Source: Mycobacterium asiaticum (GTDB lineage: Bacteria > Actinomycetota > Actinomycetes > Mycobacteriales > Mycobacteriaceae). Taken from it: 60,326 nt of DNA. The position numbers were made by a program, and so were the translations under genes. The stretch covers positions 1 through 60,326 of the forward strand of contig NZ_LZMH01000056.1 of NCBI RefSeq assembly GCF_001673635.1. Direction: 5' to 3'. Shown piece by piece: positions 19,801 to 27,836 of the stretch; the first letter of the stretch is position 1; every line of letters starts with the position of its first letter. The notes under the pieces are model-generated. The model did not search any database. It had not been told where the DNA came from and saw only the letters and a list, made by a program, of their open reading frames with translations.

Positions 19801-19956
19801 GACACCAGCGTCCCCATGGTCGCGATCGGGCTGGATTCGTTGCAAGCGTTGGAGTTGCGGCGCCGGGTCAAGCAGGAGTTCAATCAGGATCTCGAGGTCG
19901 CCGACCTGTTGGGCGGAGCATCGATCGCGGACGTGCTGGCCAAGCTGAACGCGTAG
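16876..19956 (+). CDS. mbtD: MbtD-like polyketide synthase, AT-KR-ACP
   Basis: A 1026-aa PKS subunit (M. tuberculosis MbtD is 1004 aa). Acyltransferase: FPGQGSQRPGMG near residue 100 and GHSQGEVAAAY near 190. Ketoreductase: IGGTGKLGLEF near 700, with SSVS and ALYSAGNRMLD giving the Ser, Tyr and Asn of an active KR. Carrier protein: AIGLDSLQALE near the C-terminus. No DH or ER domain, which fits a retained 3-hydroxyl. The AT specificity loop reads HYPAHTS, not the malonyl-type HAFH. The start is a GTG 18 bp downstream of mbtC. Confidence 0.93.
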   Translation: MTPLSYRLPNGSTPVLLSTDAAELLPREAAALLSYATTHSEVSPQAIADMLFRTRIARKHRALAMVSDRAGLLSALRAIAQGLDHSLVLRFQAAATPRNVGFVFPGQGSQRPGMGRLFYETMPAFQTEVDRCAAAFEAYTGHSPLKYLLDEGFTADDEAGTVQPALFTQMAGLAAMWRSFGVAPRATIGHSQGEVAAAYLSGLITLDDAVRIVSIRSRAADEFVSGAYAMAVIAADRETCEDLLARACGWAELAVVNSPNLNGISGDQDAVQSIVDSCTERGIFARVIRVHYPAHTSVINELNDKLRAATQRELENPKFLDADIDCVGATLGAAITPDLPVDQYWFWNLRNTVRFDKAIADATASGVDTFVELAEHPTLQLAIQENLAADSGVEDERPTLVVGTSLRTAGDLDEFTRNLMRLALHDLAFPWDGLGTELDGPPPLPLVDFPNTVFNDAKLWMPYEQGISRIPGRTPTVAPATKAAAPESDSITPPRLLTEQWVRLSRRSLVPPRMIGVIDYTGECAELANALCVAAGAVGATAQLVNAETTAAAEGLDTLVVLMPQSPRLDAAAAAAQVAAFFSERTWWPGMATGVTDFWLVTVAGEAVVAGDATPDLVHAGASAGFRSVGAKYPGTRFRHLDLPAVSGASSSATAPAIVAALHTADESELAIREAGLYAKRVIETDIPATESDICAAGHVLIIGGTGKLGLEFCEHYAHRGAKRITLVNRSGESAASAARVQRIRSVTRTDIQVAACDLGDSSAIHELAHQGPPADLIIHAAVEYSGVELEDITADNVNVALRAKVVGIAQVLDSYPRTSNSRVLLCSSVSATVGGRGLALYSAGNRMLDALAHQVRSTGAECISVQWGHWDVHLDRSGAAMLAGLGVVPMRPADALAVGTARFGDNVIVAAFDLERARSVLQTCGRHSLLSQLESAPRRAAEPRVQHPAVVTGPSQRFVDLLAQAIGLDSAETIDTSVPMVAIGLDSLQALELRRRVKQEFNQDLEVADLLGGASIADVLAKLNA

Positions 19957-19970
19957 TTTTTCAGCGTCCC

Positions 19971-20186
19971 TCAGCCGGCGTTCGTCGCCTCTTTCAGACT
20001 TCTGGGTCGCAGGTCGGCCCAATGCCGCTCGATGTAACTCAGGCAATTCGCCCGGGTGTCCGCGCCGAACACCGTCCGCCAGCCCGCCGGCACCGCGACG
20101 GACGCCGGCCACAGACTGTGTTGATCTTCCGCGTTGACCAAGACGATAAACGTCCCGCCGTCGTCGTCAAACGGATTGATATTCAC
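19971..20186 (-). CDS. mbtH: MbtH-like NRPS chaperone
   Basis: A 71-aa protein, the exact length of M. tuberculosis MbtH. It has the family hallmarks [33 protein letters not shown] and LRPRSL. MbtH proteins bind NRPS adenylation domains (here probably MbtB, MbtE and MbtF) and are needed for their folding and activity. Its start lies 20 bp inside the 3' end of mbtG, so the two are translated from one message. It converges on mbtD with a 14-bp gap. Confidence 0.96.
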   Translation of the reverse strand: MNINPFDDDGGTFIVLVNAEDQHSLWPASVAVPAGWRTVFGADTRANCLSYIERHWADLRPRSLKEATNAG

Positions 20187-21453
20187 CGCTTCTCCCGCGC
20201 GGCCCGGTGTGAACGGCGGCCTCGCCGCCCAAGACCCGATCGGACAGCAGGCCCAGGCAACTCAGGTTCGGGAAGCCGGGACCCTCGTTGAGCCCGGACA
20301 GGTTCGGCAGCATCAGTTTCGGGGTGACGCCTTCGACAGCCAAATCGTGGCCGATCGACTCCTCGAGCCGTTCGCCGGTCAGCGGTCCGCCCAACCCCAG
20401 CTCCAGCAGGTCGACCGCACCTTGGCTCAGTAGCGGCAGGAACCACAACGGGTCAGCCCCCGACCCGTCGATGACCAGGTCGAAATCGTGCACGCTTTCC
20501 AGTCGTTCGCCGCACTGGTCGGTTTGCAGGGTGATCCAGATTCGTTCATGACGATCGGCGACGTGTGCGACGCGGCCGCGCAGGTGCTTGATCCGCTCGT
20601 CGGCGAGAAGCAACTCCTGCACCCGCGCGGAGAAGACCCCCCGATCGGTGCGGGCAATGCAGTCACGCCGTTCCGCCAGCGTCAACGTCCGCCAATGCGT
20701 GGGATCGGAGAACAGCGAATTCTCGAAGAACCCCTCACCGCGGGTAAAGAGGGTAGCTTGCGGCGAGATCGCGGTAATCGTCGAAACCCGGTGATGGAAC
20801 AGCTCATTGAGCATCGAGGCGGCCGTCTCGCCGCCGCCGATCACCGCCACCTTCTCGGCAACGATCCGATCATGGGACGACGTGCGCTCCCAGAACTGGG
20901 CGATCGACAGCATGCGCGGGTCCCCGGAAAGGATGGAGCGCTGCGGCTGGCCCGGCCCGGTGATCATCACCGTGTCCGCGGACAGCTGTGTGTCGCGGGT
21001 GTGCAGGTTCCAGCGCGAGCCGCTCACCGACATCTGAATCAGTTCACCGCGAACGACTTTGAGCCCCACCATGTCGGCGACCCAGCGCAGATACCGAGCC
21101 CAGGTGTCATGTGTCGGCGCCGGCCTGCCCCGGTCGACCCAGCCAACGAACTGGTTCGTGGCGACCAGGTACGCCTGCCAGCTCCAGCGCATCATCCGTT
21201 CGTCGATCTCGGCGTTGCGACCCGGCACCAGCGCCGATCGGTACGGGAAGCCGATGTCTTTTTCGGGACTGGTGCCCAGCCGCTGCCGGCCGTCCGTCCA
21301 GCCGCCGCCGGCGATCCAGTTCGCCGCCACCGACGACCGTTCGATCGCCAGCACCTCGGGCGTCTCGATGCCCATCTCCCGCAGCACCGCGGCCTTCGCG
21401 GCCACTGCCACCGCCTTTGCGCCGGCACCGATGATGGCGAGGGTCTCACTCAC
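20167..21453 (-). CDS. mbtG: MbtG-like lysine N6-monooxygenase
   Basis: A 428-aa flavoprotein (MbtG of M. tuberculosis is 431 aa). The FAD-binding [13 protein letters not shown] is at the N-terminus, the NADPH-binding [11 protein letters not shown] near residue 215, and the GFPNLSCLG region at the C-terminus. It hydroxylates the N6 amine of lysine, or of the lysine residues in the assembled chain, to give the hydroxamate ligands. That hydroxylamine is also the group the nearby formyltransferase and GNAT enzyme would acylate. Divergent from mbtA, with an iron box in the gap. Confidence 0.94.
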   Translation of the reverse strand: MSETLAIIGAGAKAVAVAAKAAVLREMGIETPEVLAIERSSVAANWIAGGGWTDGRQRLGTSPEKDIGFPYRSALVPGRNAEIDERMMRWSWQAYLVATNQFVGWVDRGRPAPTHDTWARYLRWVADMVGLKVVRGELIQMSVSGSRWNLHTRDTQLSADTVMITGPGQPQRSILSGDPRMLSIAQFWERTSSHDRIVAEKVAVIGGGETAASMLNELFHHRVSTITAISPQATLFTRGEGFFENSLFSDPTHWRTLTLAERRDCIARTDRGVFSARVQELLLADERIKHLRGRVAHVADRHERIWITLQTDQCGERLESVHDFDLVIDGSGADPLWFLPLLSQGAVDLLELGLGGPLTGERLEESIGHDLAVEGVTPKLMLPNLSGLNEGPGFPNLSCLGLLSDRVLGGEAAVHTGPRGRSGEYQSV

Positions 21454-21560
21454 AGGGCTGCACCCGCCCGCCAGGGGCCATTCGGTACGCGGCAGGGGCG
21501 CACCCGGTTCGCCGGCAAGCCGGCGAATGATGCGTCGCCCACGTCCCCCACCTCCGTTGC

Positions 21561-21579
21561 TTAGCTCAGGCTGCCCTAA
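21561..21579. promoter_or_regulatory. IdeR-type iron box between mbtG and mbtA
   Basis: ttagctcaggctgccctaa matches 15 of 19 positions of TTAGGTTAGGCTAACCTAA, with perfect outer arms. It lies in the 187-bp gap between mbtG and mbtA and could repress both when iron is plentiful. Confidence 0.8.
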
Positions 21580-21640
21580 CTTTTCTGTACGCTACCCTAT
21601 ATTCGCGGGGCACACACGCTCGCCCCGAGGGAGCTGTCGA

Positions 21641-23269
21641 GTGCCTGTTACCTCTGGCCCGTCGGGGGCGTTTCCGACTGGGTTCGTACCCTTTCCCGCA
21701 GATCGAGCCGCGGCATACCGCGCGGCGGGCTACTGGAGCGGGCGCCCCCTGGACTCGATCTTGCGTCAGGCGGCCGCACAGTGGCCCGACCGTCCCGCCG
21801 TGCGGGATGCCCACAGCACCCTCAGCTATGCCGTCCTCGACCGGCTCGCCGATCAGGCCGCGGCGGGGTTCGCCGCCTTGCCGATCGCTCCCGGCGAACG
21901 CGTGCTGCTGCAGTTGCCGAACTCCTGCCGGTTCGCCGTCGCACTGTTCGGTCTGCTACGGGCCGGCGCCATCCCCGTCATGTGCCTGCCGGGACACCGG
22001 CTGGCGGAGCTCACCCACTTCGCCGAGGTCAGCGACGCGGTGGCGCTGGTCGTCGCCGATTGCGCGGCCGGTTTCGACTACCGACCGATGGCCGAACAAC
22101 TCGCCGCGACGCATCCGCGGCTGCGGCACGTCGTCGTCGACGGCGAGCCCGGCCCATTCCTGGCCTGGCCGGACTTGCCCGGCGGTGCCGCACCCGAGGT
22201 CGTGGTCGACCCGTCTGCCCCGGCGCTGCTGCTGGTGTCCGGGGGCACCACCGGCCTGCCCAAGCTGATCCCGCGCACGCACGACGACTACGTCTACAAC
22301 GCCACCGCAAGCGCGCGACTGTGCGAGTTGACCAGCTCCGACGTGTACCTGGCGGCGTTGCCGGCCGCACACAACTTCCCGCTGGCGTGCCCGGGCCTGC
22401 TGGGGGCGCTCAGTGTCGGCGCGACCGTCGTGTTCACCAACGACCCGAGTCCGGAGTCTGCATTCGCCACGATCGAGCGCACCGGCGTCACCGTCACCGC
22501 GTTGGTGCCGGCGTTGGCGAAATTGTGGGCGCAAGCCTGCGATTGGGAGCCCGTGACACCGAAGTCGTTGCGGCTGTTGCAGGTTGGCGGATCCAAGCTG
22601 GAGCCCGAGGACGCCCGTGCGGTGCGGGAAGCCCTGACCCCGGGATTGCAACAGGTGTTCGGCATGGCGGAGGGTCTGCTGAACTTCACCCGACTCGACG
22701 ATCCGCCCGACCTGCTCGACCATACCCAGGGCCGACCGCTGAGCCCGGGCGACGAAGTGCGGGTAGTCGACGCCGACGGCACACCCGTCGCGCCCGGCGG
22801 TGAAGGCGAACTGTTGGTTAGGGGGCCATACACCCTCAACGGCTACTTCTGTGCCGCGCGCGACAACGAACGCAGCTTTGATCCCGAGGGCTTCTACCGC
22901 AGTGGCGACCTGGTGCGGCTGCGCGAAGACGGGTACCTGCTGGTCACCGGTCGCGTCAAGGATGTCATCTGCCGGTGTGGTGAAACGATCGGCGCCCAGG
23001 ACATCGAGGAGCAGCTGCTGACCCATCCGGCGATCTGGTCGGCGGCGGCGGTGCCGCTCCCCGATCCGGATCTTGGTGAAAGAATCTGTGCCGCAGTAGT
23101 TTTCGGTGGCCCCCCAGCCACACTCGCGGAGCTGAACGCCCATCTCGACGGGCGCGGCGTCGCCACCCACGCCCGAATCGACCAGCTGGTCGCGCTGCCG
23201 ACATTGCCCACGACCCCCATCGGGAAGATCGACAAGAAGGCAATCGTCGCGCAGCTCGCCGCGCACTAG
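21641..23269 (+). CDS. mbtA: Salicyl-AMP ligase MbtA
   Basis: A 542-aa ANL-superfamily adenylating enzyme from the GTG at 21641, which has GAGGGAG upstream; the frame is open much further up, but that part is antisense to mbtG. The P-loop LLVSGGTTGLPKLIPRT and the aryl-acid pattern HNFPLACPG match the 2,3-dihydroxybenzoate/salicylate ligases (EntE, YbtE, MbtA). The hinge YRSGDLVR and the C-terminal GKIDKK lysine are present. It activates salicylate from MbtI and loads it on the aryl carrier domain of MbtB. Confidence 0.95.
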   Translation: MPVTSGPSGAFPTGFVPFPADRAAAYRAAGYWSGRPLDSILRQAAAQWPDRPAVRDAHSTLSYAVLDRLADQAAAGFAALPIAPGERVLLQLPNSCRFAVALFGLLRAGAIPVMCLPGHRLAELTHFAEVSDAVALVVADCAAGFDYRPMAEQLAATHPRLRHVVVDGEPGPFLAWPDLPGGAAPEVVVDPSAPALLLVSGGTTGLPKLIPRTHDDYVYNATASARLCELTSSDVYLAALPAAHNFPLACPGLLGALSVGATVVFTNDPSPESAFATIERTGVTVTALVPALAKLWAQACDWEPVTPKSLRLLQVGGSKLEPEDARAVREALTPGLQQVFGMAEGLLNFTRLDDPPDLLDHTQGRPLSPGDEVRVVDADGTPVAPGGEGELLVRGPYTLNGYFCAARDNERSFDPEGFYRSGDLVRLREDGYLLVTGRVKDVICRCGETIGAQDIEEQLLTHPAIWSAAAVPLPDPDLGERICAAVVFGGPPATLAELNAHLDGRGVATHARIDQLVALPTLPTTPIGKIDKKAIVAQLAAH

Positions 23270-23278
23270 TCCGCACCT

Positions 23279-23296
23279 GCCGCAGCAACCTGCGGC
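23279..23296 (+). terminator. Possible hairpin terminator after mbtA
   Basis: gccgcag-caac-ctgcggc forms a 7-bp stem with a 4-base loop just after the mbtA stop. There is no clear U-run, so this is only a candidate. If it works, it separates mbtA from the mmpS/mmpL operon. Confidence 0.4.
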
Positions 23297-23426
23297 TCCT
23301 TCGCGCCTGCCCCGCTGCCCTATCCGAGCGGCTGCCGGTAACACGTTGCCCGATACCACTTGAGATGTCGCAATAGCAGACGGTAGTGTTCTCTAAATTC
23401 AACGGCGCAGGGGAAGAGCTGGGGCA

Positions 23427-23858
23427 ATGATTGGTTCGGGGTTATACGGTTTCCTGACCGTCGCTTCGCTGGTGCTCATGCTGATAGCGGCGTCCTTTGC
23501 CGCGGTCTATGTCAGGCGGCTCAGTAAACAACCGACCACAGCGGTCAGCGAAGAACCGGGCAGCGCACGAATAGTGGTGCAGAAGTTGCGGCACCGCGAG
23601 CCCATGTCGCAGGACGAATGGGAGTACGCGAAGCGAGTCGTTACCAACCGCGGATCTCTGCTGGCGCTTTCCATCCCCGGCATGGTGTTCCTGCTGGGCT
23701 GCTTCTATGTGTTCGGCAGCCTGGAGCACCTGCACGGTGCGACGCCCTCGGAGCGGACATTTCTGGGTGTGATCCCGATACTGACCTCCACCAGCCTGGC
23801 CCTTCGGATGCTGAGCAGCGCCAAGCTGAAACGACGCCTGAAGAAGGCCGGGGGGTAA
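23427..23858 (+). CDS. Small membrane protein of unknown function, first gene of the mmpS-mmpL operon
   Basis: A 143-aa protein I do not recognise. It has an N-terminal transmembrane segment (about residues 5-28), a charged cytoplasmic-type stretch (30-80), a second hydrophobic segment (about 78-97), a possible third (about 108-122), and a very basic C-terminus (KLKRRLKKAGG). The stop is 4 bp before the mmpS ATG, so the three genes form a tight operon. By position it could be an accessory or assembly factor of the MmpS/MmpL exporter; that is inference. Confidence 0.75.
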   Translation: MIGSGLYGFLTVASLVLMLIAASFAAVYVRRLSKQPTTAVSEEPGSARIVVQKLRHREPMSQDEWEYAKRVVTNRGSLLALSIPGMVFLLGCFYVFGSLEHLHGATPSERTFLGVIPILTSTSLALRMLSSAKLKRRLKKAGG

Positions 23859-23862
23859 TCCC

Positions 23863-24306
23863 ATGAGTCGTCGTTCCATGGGCCGAACCGCCCTGGCCCG
23901 AGGGTGGATGCCGTTGGTCGCCGTCATCGCGATCGGAGCCGGCGGGTTGTGCATGTGGAAGGTTCATCAGTTCTCGGAGCCCGCTCCGGTCGTCACCGTC
24001 AATGGACAGCAGGCACCCGAACAGACCACGCCCAAACGGCTCACCTACGAGTTGTTCGGGTCGTCCGGTGACGGCGGAAAGCTGGTGTACGTCGATGTCG
24101 ACGGGCACCCGCATCAAATCGACTTCGCGACCTTGCCGTGGTCGCACACCGAGACCACCACACTCACTGTGGTATCGGGCAGTGTCTCGGCACACAGCCG
24201 GGGTGGCCAGATCGGTTGCCGGATATCGGTCAACGGCGTTGTCCGCGACGAGCAGTCCACCACGCATGAGAACGCCGATGTCATCTGCCGGGTGAAATCG
24301 GCATGA
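23863..24306 (+). CDS. MmpS-family membrane protein
   Basis: A 147-aa MmpS (MmpS4/S5 are about 140 aa). One N-terminal membrane anchor (about residues 16-35) is followed by an external beta-sandwich domain with the family pattern YELFGSSGDGGKLVYVDVDG, NGVV and a C-terminal Cys pair (GCRISV, ICRV). MmpS proteins work with MmpL partners; MmpS4/L4 and MmpS5/L5 export mycobactin and carboxymycobactin in M. tuberculosis. The TGA overlaps the mmpL ATG (ATGA). Its place beside mbtA supports the same role. Confidence 0.92.
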   Translation: MSRRSMGRTALARGWMPLVAVIAIGAGGLCMWKVHQFSEPAPVVTVNGQQAPEQTTPKRLTYELFGSSGDGGKLVYVDVDGHPHQIDFATLPWSHTETTTLTVVSGSVSAHSRGGQIGCRISVNGVVRDEQSTTHENADVICRVKSA

Positions 24307-27146
24307 GCGAGCATCGCGCGAAACGACCCCTCGTCGCCAGAACGGTACGCGCTCTGGCCATACCGATCATGGTCTTCTGGGCCCTCATCGCCGTGACCAC
24401 GAACACCTTCATGCCCCAGGTGGAAAGGGTCGCAGAGGAACTGGCGGGCCCGATGATCCCGCACTACGCACCCTCGCAGCGGTCGATGCTGCACATCGGG
24501 GAGAAGTTTCGCGAGTCGAACTCCACCAGCCTGACCATGGTGGTGTTCGAGGCCGACCGGCCGTTGGGCGACCAGGACCACCGGTACTACGACGATCTGA
24601 TGCGCCGATTGAAGCGGGACACAAAGCACGTCCAATACGTGATGGACCTGTGGGGCAAGCCGATCACCTCGGCGGGCGCGCAAAGTGTCGATGGCAAAGC
24701 CACTTACGTGCTGCTGCGCCTCGCCGGCGATATCGGTCAGATCCAGGCGAACGAGTCGGTCCAAGCCGTTCGGGACATCGTCAAGAAGGACATGCCTCCG
24801 CCCGGGCTGAAGGTGTACGTCAGCGGCGCGGCACCGCTCGCATCCGACACCCTGTCGATCGCCAACGCGAGTCTGAACAACGTCACCATCGTGACGATTT
24901 TTTTGATCATCGCGATGCTGCTGGTGGTCTATCGGTCGCTCAGCACGCTCCTGGTGCCGTTGGCCGGAGTCCTGATCGAGATGCTCGTCGCCAAGGGAAT
25001 CGTGGCGACCCTCGGGCATCTGGGCTATATCGAGCTGTCGTCTTTCGCGGTGAACATCGTGATCGCGCTAACCCTGGGCGCCGGAACCGATTACGGCATC
25101 TTCCTGATGGGTCGATACCACGAGGCGCGCCTGGCCGGTGAGAGCAGGGAGGACGCCTTCTATACGGCCTATCGCGGTGTGGCGCCGATCATCATCGGCT
25201 CGGGCCTGACCATCGCGGGAGCGTGTTACTGCCTGACGTTGGCGCGGCTCAACTACTTCCACACCATGGGGCCGGCGGTCGCCACCACCATGCTGTTCAC
25301 CATCGCTGCGGCGCTGACGCTCGGCCCGGCGCTGCTGACCGTGGGCAGCTTGTTCGGGATGTTCGATCCGAAACAGCAGGCCAAGGCGCATCTTTACCGG
25401 CGCATCGGTGCGAGCGTGGTGCGGTGGCCGGTGCCGATCCTGGCGGCAAGTGCCGCGGTGGTCTTGTTCGGCGCGGTGTTCGTGCCGACGTATCAGGTGA
25501 ACTACGACGACCGCCAATATCAGCCGGCCGACGCCCCGGCCAACGTGGGCTTCGCCGCGGCGGACCGGCACTTCCCCAAGAGCAAGCTGTTCTCCGAGAT
25601 GTTGATGGTCGAGACGGACCACGACATGCGCAACTCCGCCGATTTCATCTCGCTGGACCGGGTGGCCAAGGCGCTCATCCGGTTGCACGGCGTGGCGATG
25701 GTGCAGAGCATCACCCGGCCGCTGGGTCGGGCGCTGGAACATGCCACCCTGCCGTATCTGTTCACCACGCAGGGCAGCGGCAACGGGCAGCAGCTTCCGT
25801 TCAACAGGGAGCAGAACGCCAACACCGATCAGCAGGCGAAGATTCAGGCGAACACCGTCGAGGTACTGGACCGACTGATCGGGTTGTTCCAGCACATGTC
25901 CGACGAGATGCACCAGACGGTGCTCACCATGGAGGACATGCAGCGGGTCACCATGGAACTGGACGAGGAGCTGTCGAATCTCGACGACTTCTTTCGCCCG
26001 ATCCGCAGCTACTTCTATTGGGAGAAACACTGTTTCGACATCCCGGTGTGCTGGGCGTTCAGGTCGCTGTTCGACGCCCTCGACGGCATCGACAAGATGG
26101 CTGAGGACATCAAGGACGCGGTCGGTTCGCTCGAGGTGATCGACCGGCTGTTGCCGCAGATGATCACCCAGATGAAGATCATGCGAGATGACACCATGGC
26201 GCTGCAGGCAATGCTGGTCAACACCTACGGATCCGCCGATCTGCAGTCGATCCAGACCGACCAGACCTTCGACGACATGATCAACGTCGGCCTCGATTTC
26301 GACCGCTCCCGCAGCGACGACTTCTTCTACATCCCCAGAGAGGGTTTCGAGAACGAAGACGTCAAAGTCGGTATCACACTGATGATGTCGCCGGACGGCA
26401 AGGCCGCACGGTTCATCGTCACCCACGAAGGCGACGCGATGGGCCCCGAAGGCGTGGAACATGTCGAGGCTTTCCCGGACGCCATCACCACGGTGCTGAA
26501 GGAAACGTCGCTGGCCGGCGCGAGAGTTTACATCGGCGGCTCGGGATCGAACGACCGAGATATCAAGGAGTACGTAATGTCCGATCTGCTGATCGCGGCG
26601 ATCGCGGCCTTCGTGCTGATCTTTCTGATCATGATGTTCCTGACGCGAAGTCTGGTGGCCGCCTTGGTGATTCCGGGCACGGTCGCATTCTCCTACGCGG
26701 GGGCATTCGGCCTATCGGTACTCGTGTGGCAGCATCTCATCGGCCTGCACCTGCACTGGCTAGTGCTGCCGCTGACCTTCATCATCCTGGTCGCGGTGGG
26801 TTCGGACTACAACCTGCTGTTGATAGCCAGGGTGAAGGAGGAGATCCACGCCGGCATCAACACCGGACTGATCCGTGCGCTCGGCAGCACCGGCGGTGTG
26901 GTGACATCCGCCGGTCTGGTGTTCGCGTTCACCATGCTGGCCATGCTGACCAGTGATCTGCGGACGATCGGCCAGGTTGGTTCCACGGTGTGTATCGGCT
27001 TGCTGCTCGACACGCTGATCGTGCGCTCGTTCGTGGTGCCGTGCATCCTGCGGATCCTGGGGCCGTGGTTCTGGTGGCCGACGTTCGTGCGGCCCCGTCC
27101 GCTCAGGCAGCGGCCGACGGCAGCCCCGGCGGCTGTATCCAGTTGA
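24303..27146 (+). CDS. MmpL-family RND exporter, probably siderophore export
   Basis: A 947-aa RND transporter, in the size range of MmpL4/MmpL5. One N-terminal helix, a periplasmic porter domain, a five-helix bundle with the proton-relay motif GAGTDYGIFLMGRYHE near residue 260, a second periplasmic domain containing a coiled-coil stretch (about residues 500-670, QHMSDEMHQTV to MALQAML), and a second bundle with VGSDYNLLLIARVKEE near 835. The Asp-Tyr pairs in both bundles match active MmpL proteins. Two Cys lie in the coiled-coil region (HCFDIPVCW), as in MmpL4/5-type proteins. Substrate assignment rests on position between mbtA and mbtI. Confidence 0.9.
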   Translation: MSEHRAKRPLVARTVRALAIPIMVFWALIAVTTNTFMPQVERVAEELAGPMIPHYAPSQRSMLHIGEKFRESNSTSLTMVVFEADRPLGDQDHRYYDDLMRRLKRDTKHVQYVMDLWGKPITSAGAQSVDGKATYVLLRLAGDIGQIQANESVQAVRDIVKKDMPPPGLKVYVSGAAPLASDTLSIANASLNNVTIVTIFLIIAMLLVVYRSLSTLLVPLAGVLIEMLVAKGIVATLGHLGYIELSSFAVNIVIALTLGAGTDYGIFLMGRYHEARLAGESREDAFYTAYRGVAPIIIGSGLTIAGACYCLTLARLNYFHTMGPAVATTMLFTIAAALTLGPALLTVGSLFGMFDPKQQAKAHLYRRIGASVVRWPVPILAASAAVVLFGAVFVPTYQVNYDDRQYQPADAPANVGFAAADRHFPKSKLFSEMLMVETDHDMRNSADFISLDRVAKALIRLHGVAMVQSITRPLGRALEHATLPYLFTTQGSGNGQQLPFNREQNANTDQQAKIQANTVEVLDRLIGLFQHMSDEMHQTVLTMEDMQRVTMELDEELSNLDDFFRPIRSYFYWEKHCFDIPVCWAFRSLFDALDGIDKMAEDIKDAVGSLEVIDRLLPQMITQMKIMRDDTMALQAMLVNTYGSADLQSIQTDQTFDDMINVGLDFDRSRSDDFFYIPREGFENEDVKVGITLMMSPDGKAARFIVTHEGDAMGPEGVEHVEAFPDAITTVLKETSLAGARVYIGGSGSNDRDIKEYVMSDLLIAAIAAFVLIFLIMMFLTRSLVAALVIPGTVAFSYAGAFGLSVLVWQHLIGLHLHWLVLPLTFIILVAVGSDYNLLLIARVKEEIHAGINTGLIRALGSTGGVVTSAGLVFAFTMLAMLTSDLRTIGQVGSTVCIGLLLDTLIVRSFVVPCILRILGPWFWWPTFVRPRPLRQRPTAAPAAVSS

Positions 27147-27247
27147 CACTCATGGATTTCGAGTGCGCATCGCACCGAAGATCGGCCTGGTGCGCAAACG
27201 GGGAAGCGACGATAATCATTCGAACTCCTCCGAAAGGCGGTGGCTCC

Positions 27248-27826
27248 ATGGACGGTAGGCCGAATGTGGAAATGTGCTCCTGGCGCCAGGGGGTGGGCAT
27301 CGTCGACAACATCCGCCGGGACGGGAATCGGGTGTGGTTTTCCTACGCGCGGCCAGGTGAGCCTCCCGAGGATCTTTGGCTGGCACCGGAATTCTTCGAT
27401 CACAGACTCTGCGACGGAGATTGGGCGGACGTCAAGACCGTCGGCGAGGGACCGCCCGAGCCCGACTGGATGCATTCTGAATTGTGGCGGGTCGTACCCC
27501 CGCGGGACGAACCGCCGGCAGAGACAGTGCACATCGAACCGGCTCACGTCCACGTCGCCGGAGTCATGGCCACCGTCCATCTGGGTCACGGACACTCGTT
27601 CTCGCGCTTCAGGGACGACGATCACTACCAACGGCGCGGCGAGTGGCATCTGCCGACCGCATATCCACGAGCCCGCTTCACGGACGACAGACAATGGTCG
27701 GACGCCGGCGGCCCGCCAATGCCCGATCAGGTGGAGACGCTGTTGGATTTGTTGTACAGCGCCTGGAGACTCGCCCGCTACATCGCTCACAACAGTCCTG
27801 AGCTGTTTGAAACCCAAACCCGTTGA
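27248..27826 (+). CDS. Hypothetical protein, His- and Trp-rich
   Basis: I do not recognise this 192-aa protein. The ATG at 27248 has GAAAGGCGG upstream; an in-frame ATG at 27152 lacks one. The sequence is soluble-looking, acidic, rich in Trp and His, with VHVAGVMATVHLGHGHSF in the middle and a helical C-terminus (QVETLLDLLYSAWRLARYI). No signal peptide or membrane segment is seen. It follows mmpL by about 100 bp and ends 10 bp from the convergent pseudokinase. The N-terminal half (GVGIVDNIRRDGNRVWFSY) looks like a small beta-barrel. Confidence 0.7.
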   Translation: MDGRPNVEMCSWRQGVGIVDNIRRDGNRVWFSYARPGEPPEDLWLAPEFFDHRLCDGDWADVKTVGEGPPEPDWMHSELWRVVPPRDEPPAETVHIEPAHVHVAGVMATVHLGHGHSFSRFRDDDHYQRRGEWHLPTAYPRARFTDDRQWSDAGGPPMPDQVETLLDLLYSAWRLARYIAHNSPELFETQTR

Positions 27827-27836
27827 CGTGTCGCTT

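Noticed and set aside
21956..23359. 467-codon minus-strand frame opposite mbtA
   Set aside because: Shadow of mbtA, which has a full set of ANL motifs.
23330..23426. Possible iron box before the mmpS-mmpL operon
   Set aside because: Only short A/T-rich pieces such as tctctaaatt; too few matches to the IdeR consensus to call.
25068..26462. 464-codon minus-strand frame opposite mmpL
   Set aside because: Shadow of mmpL; composition dominated by His, Gln, Arg and Val as expected from the complement.
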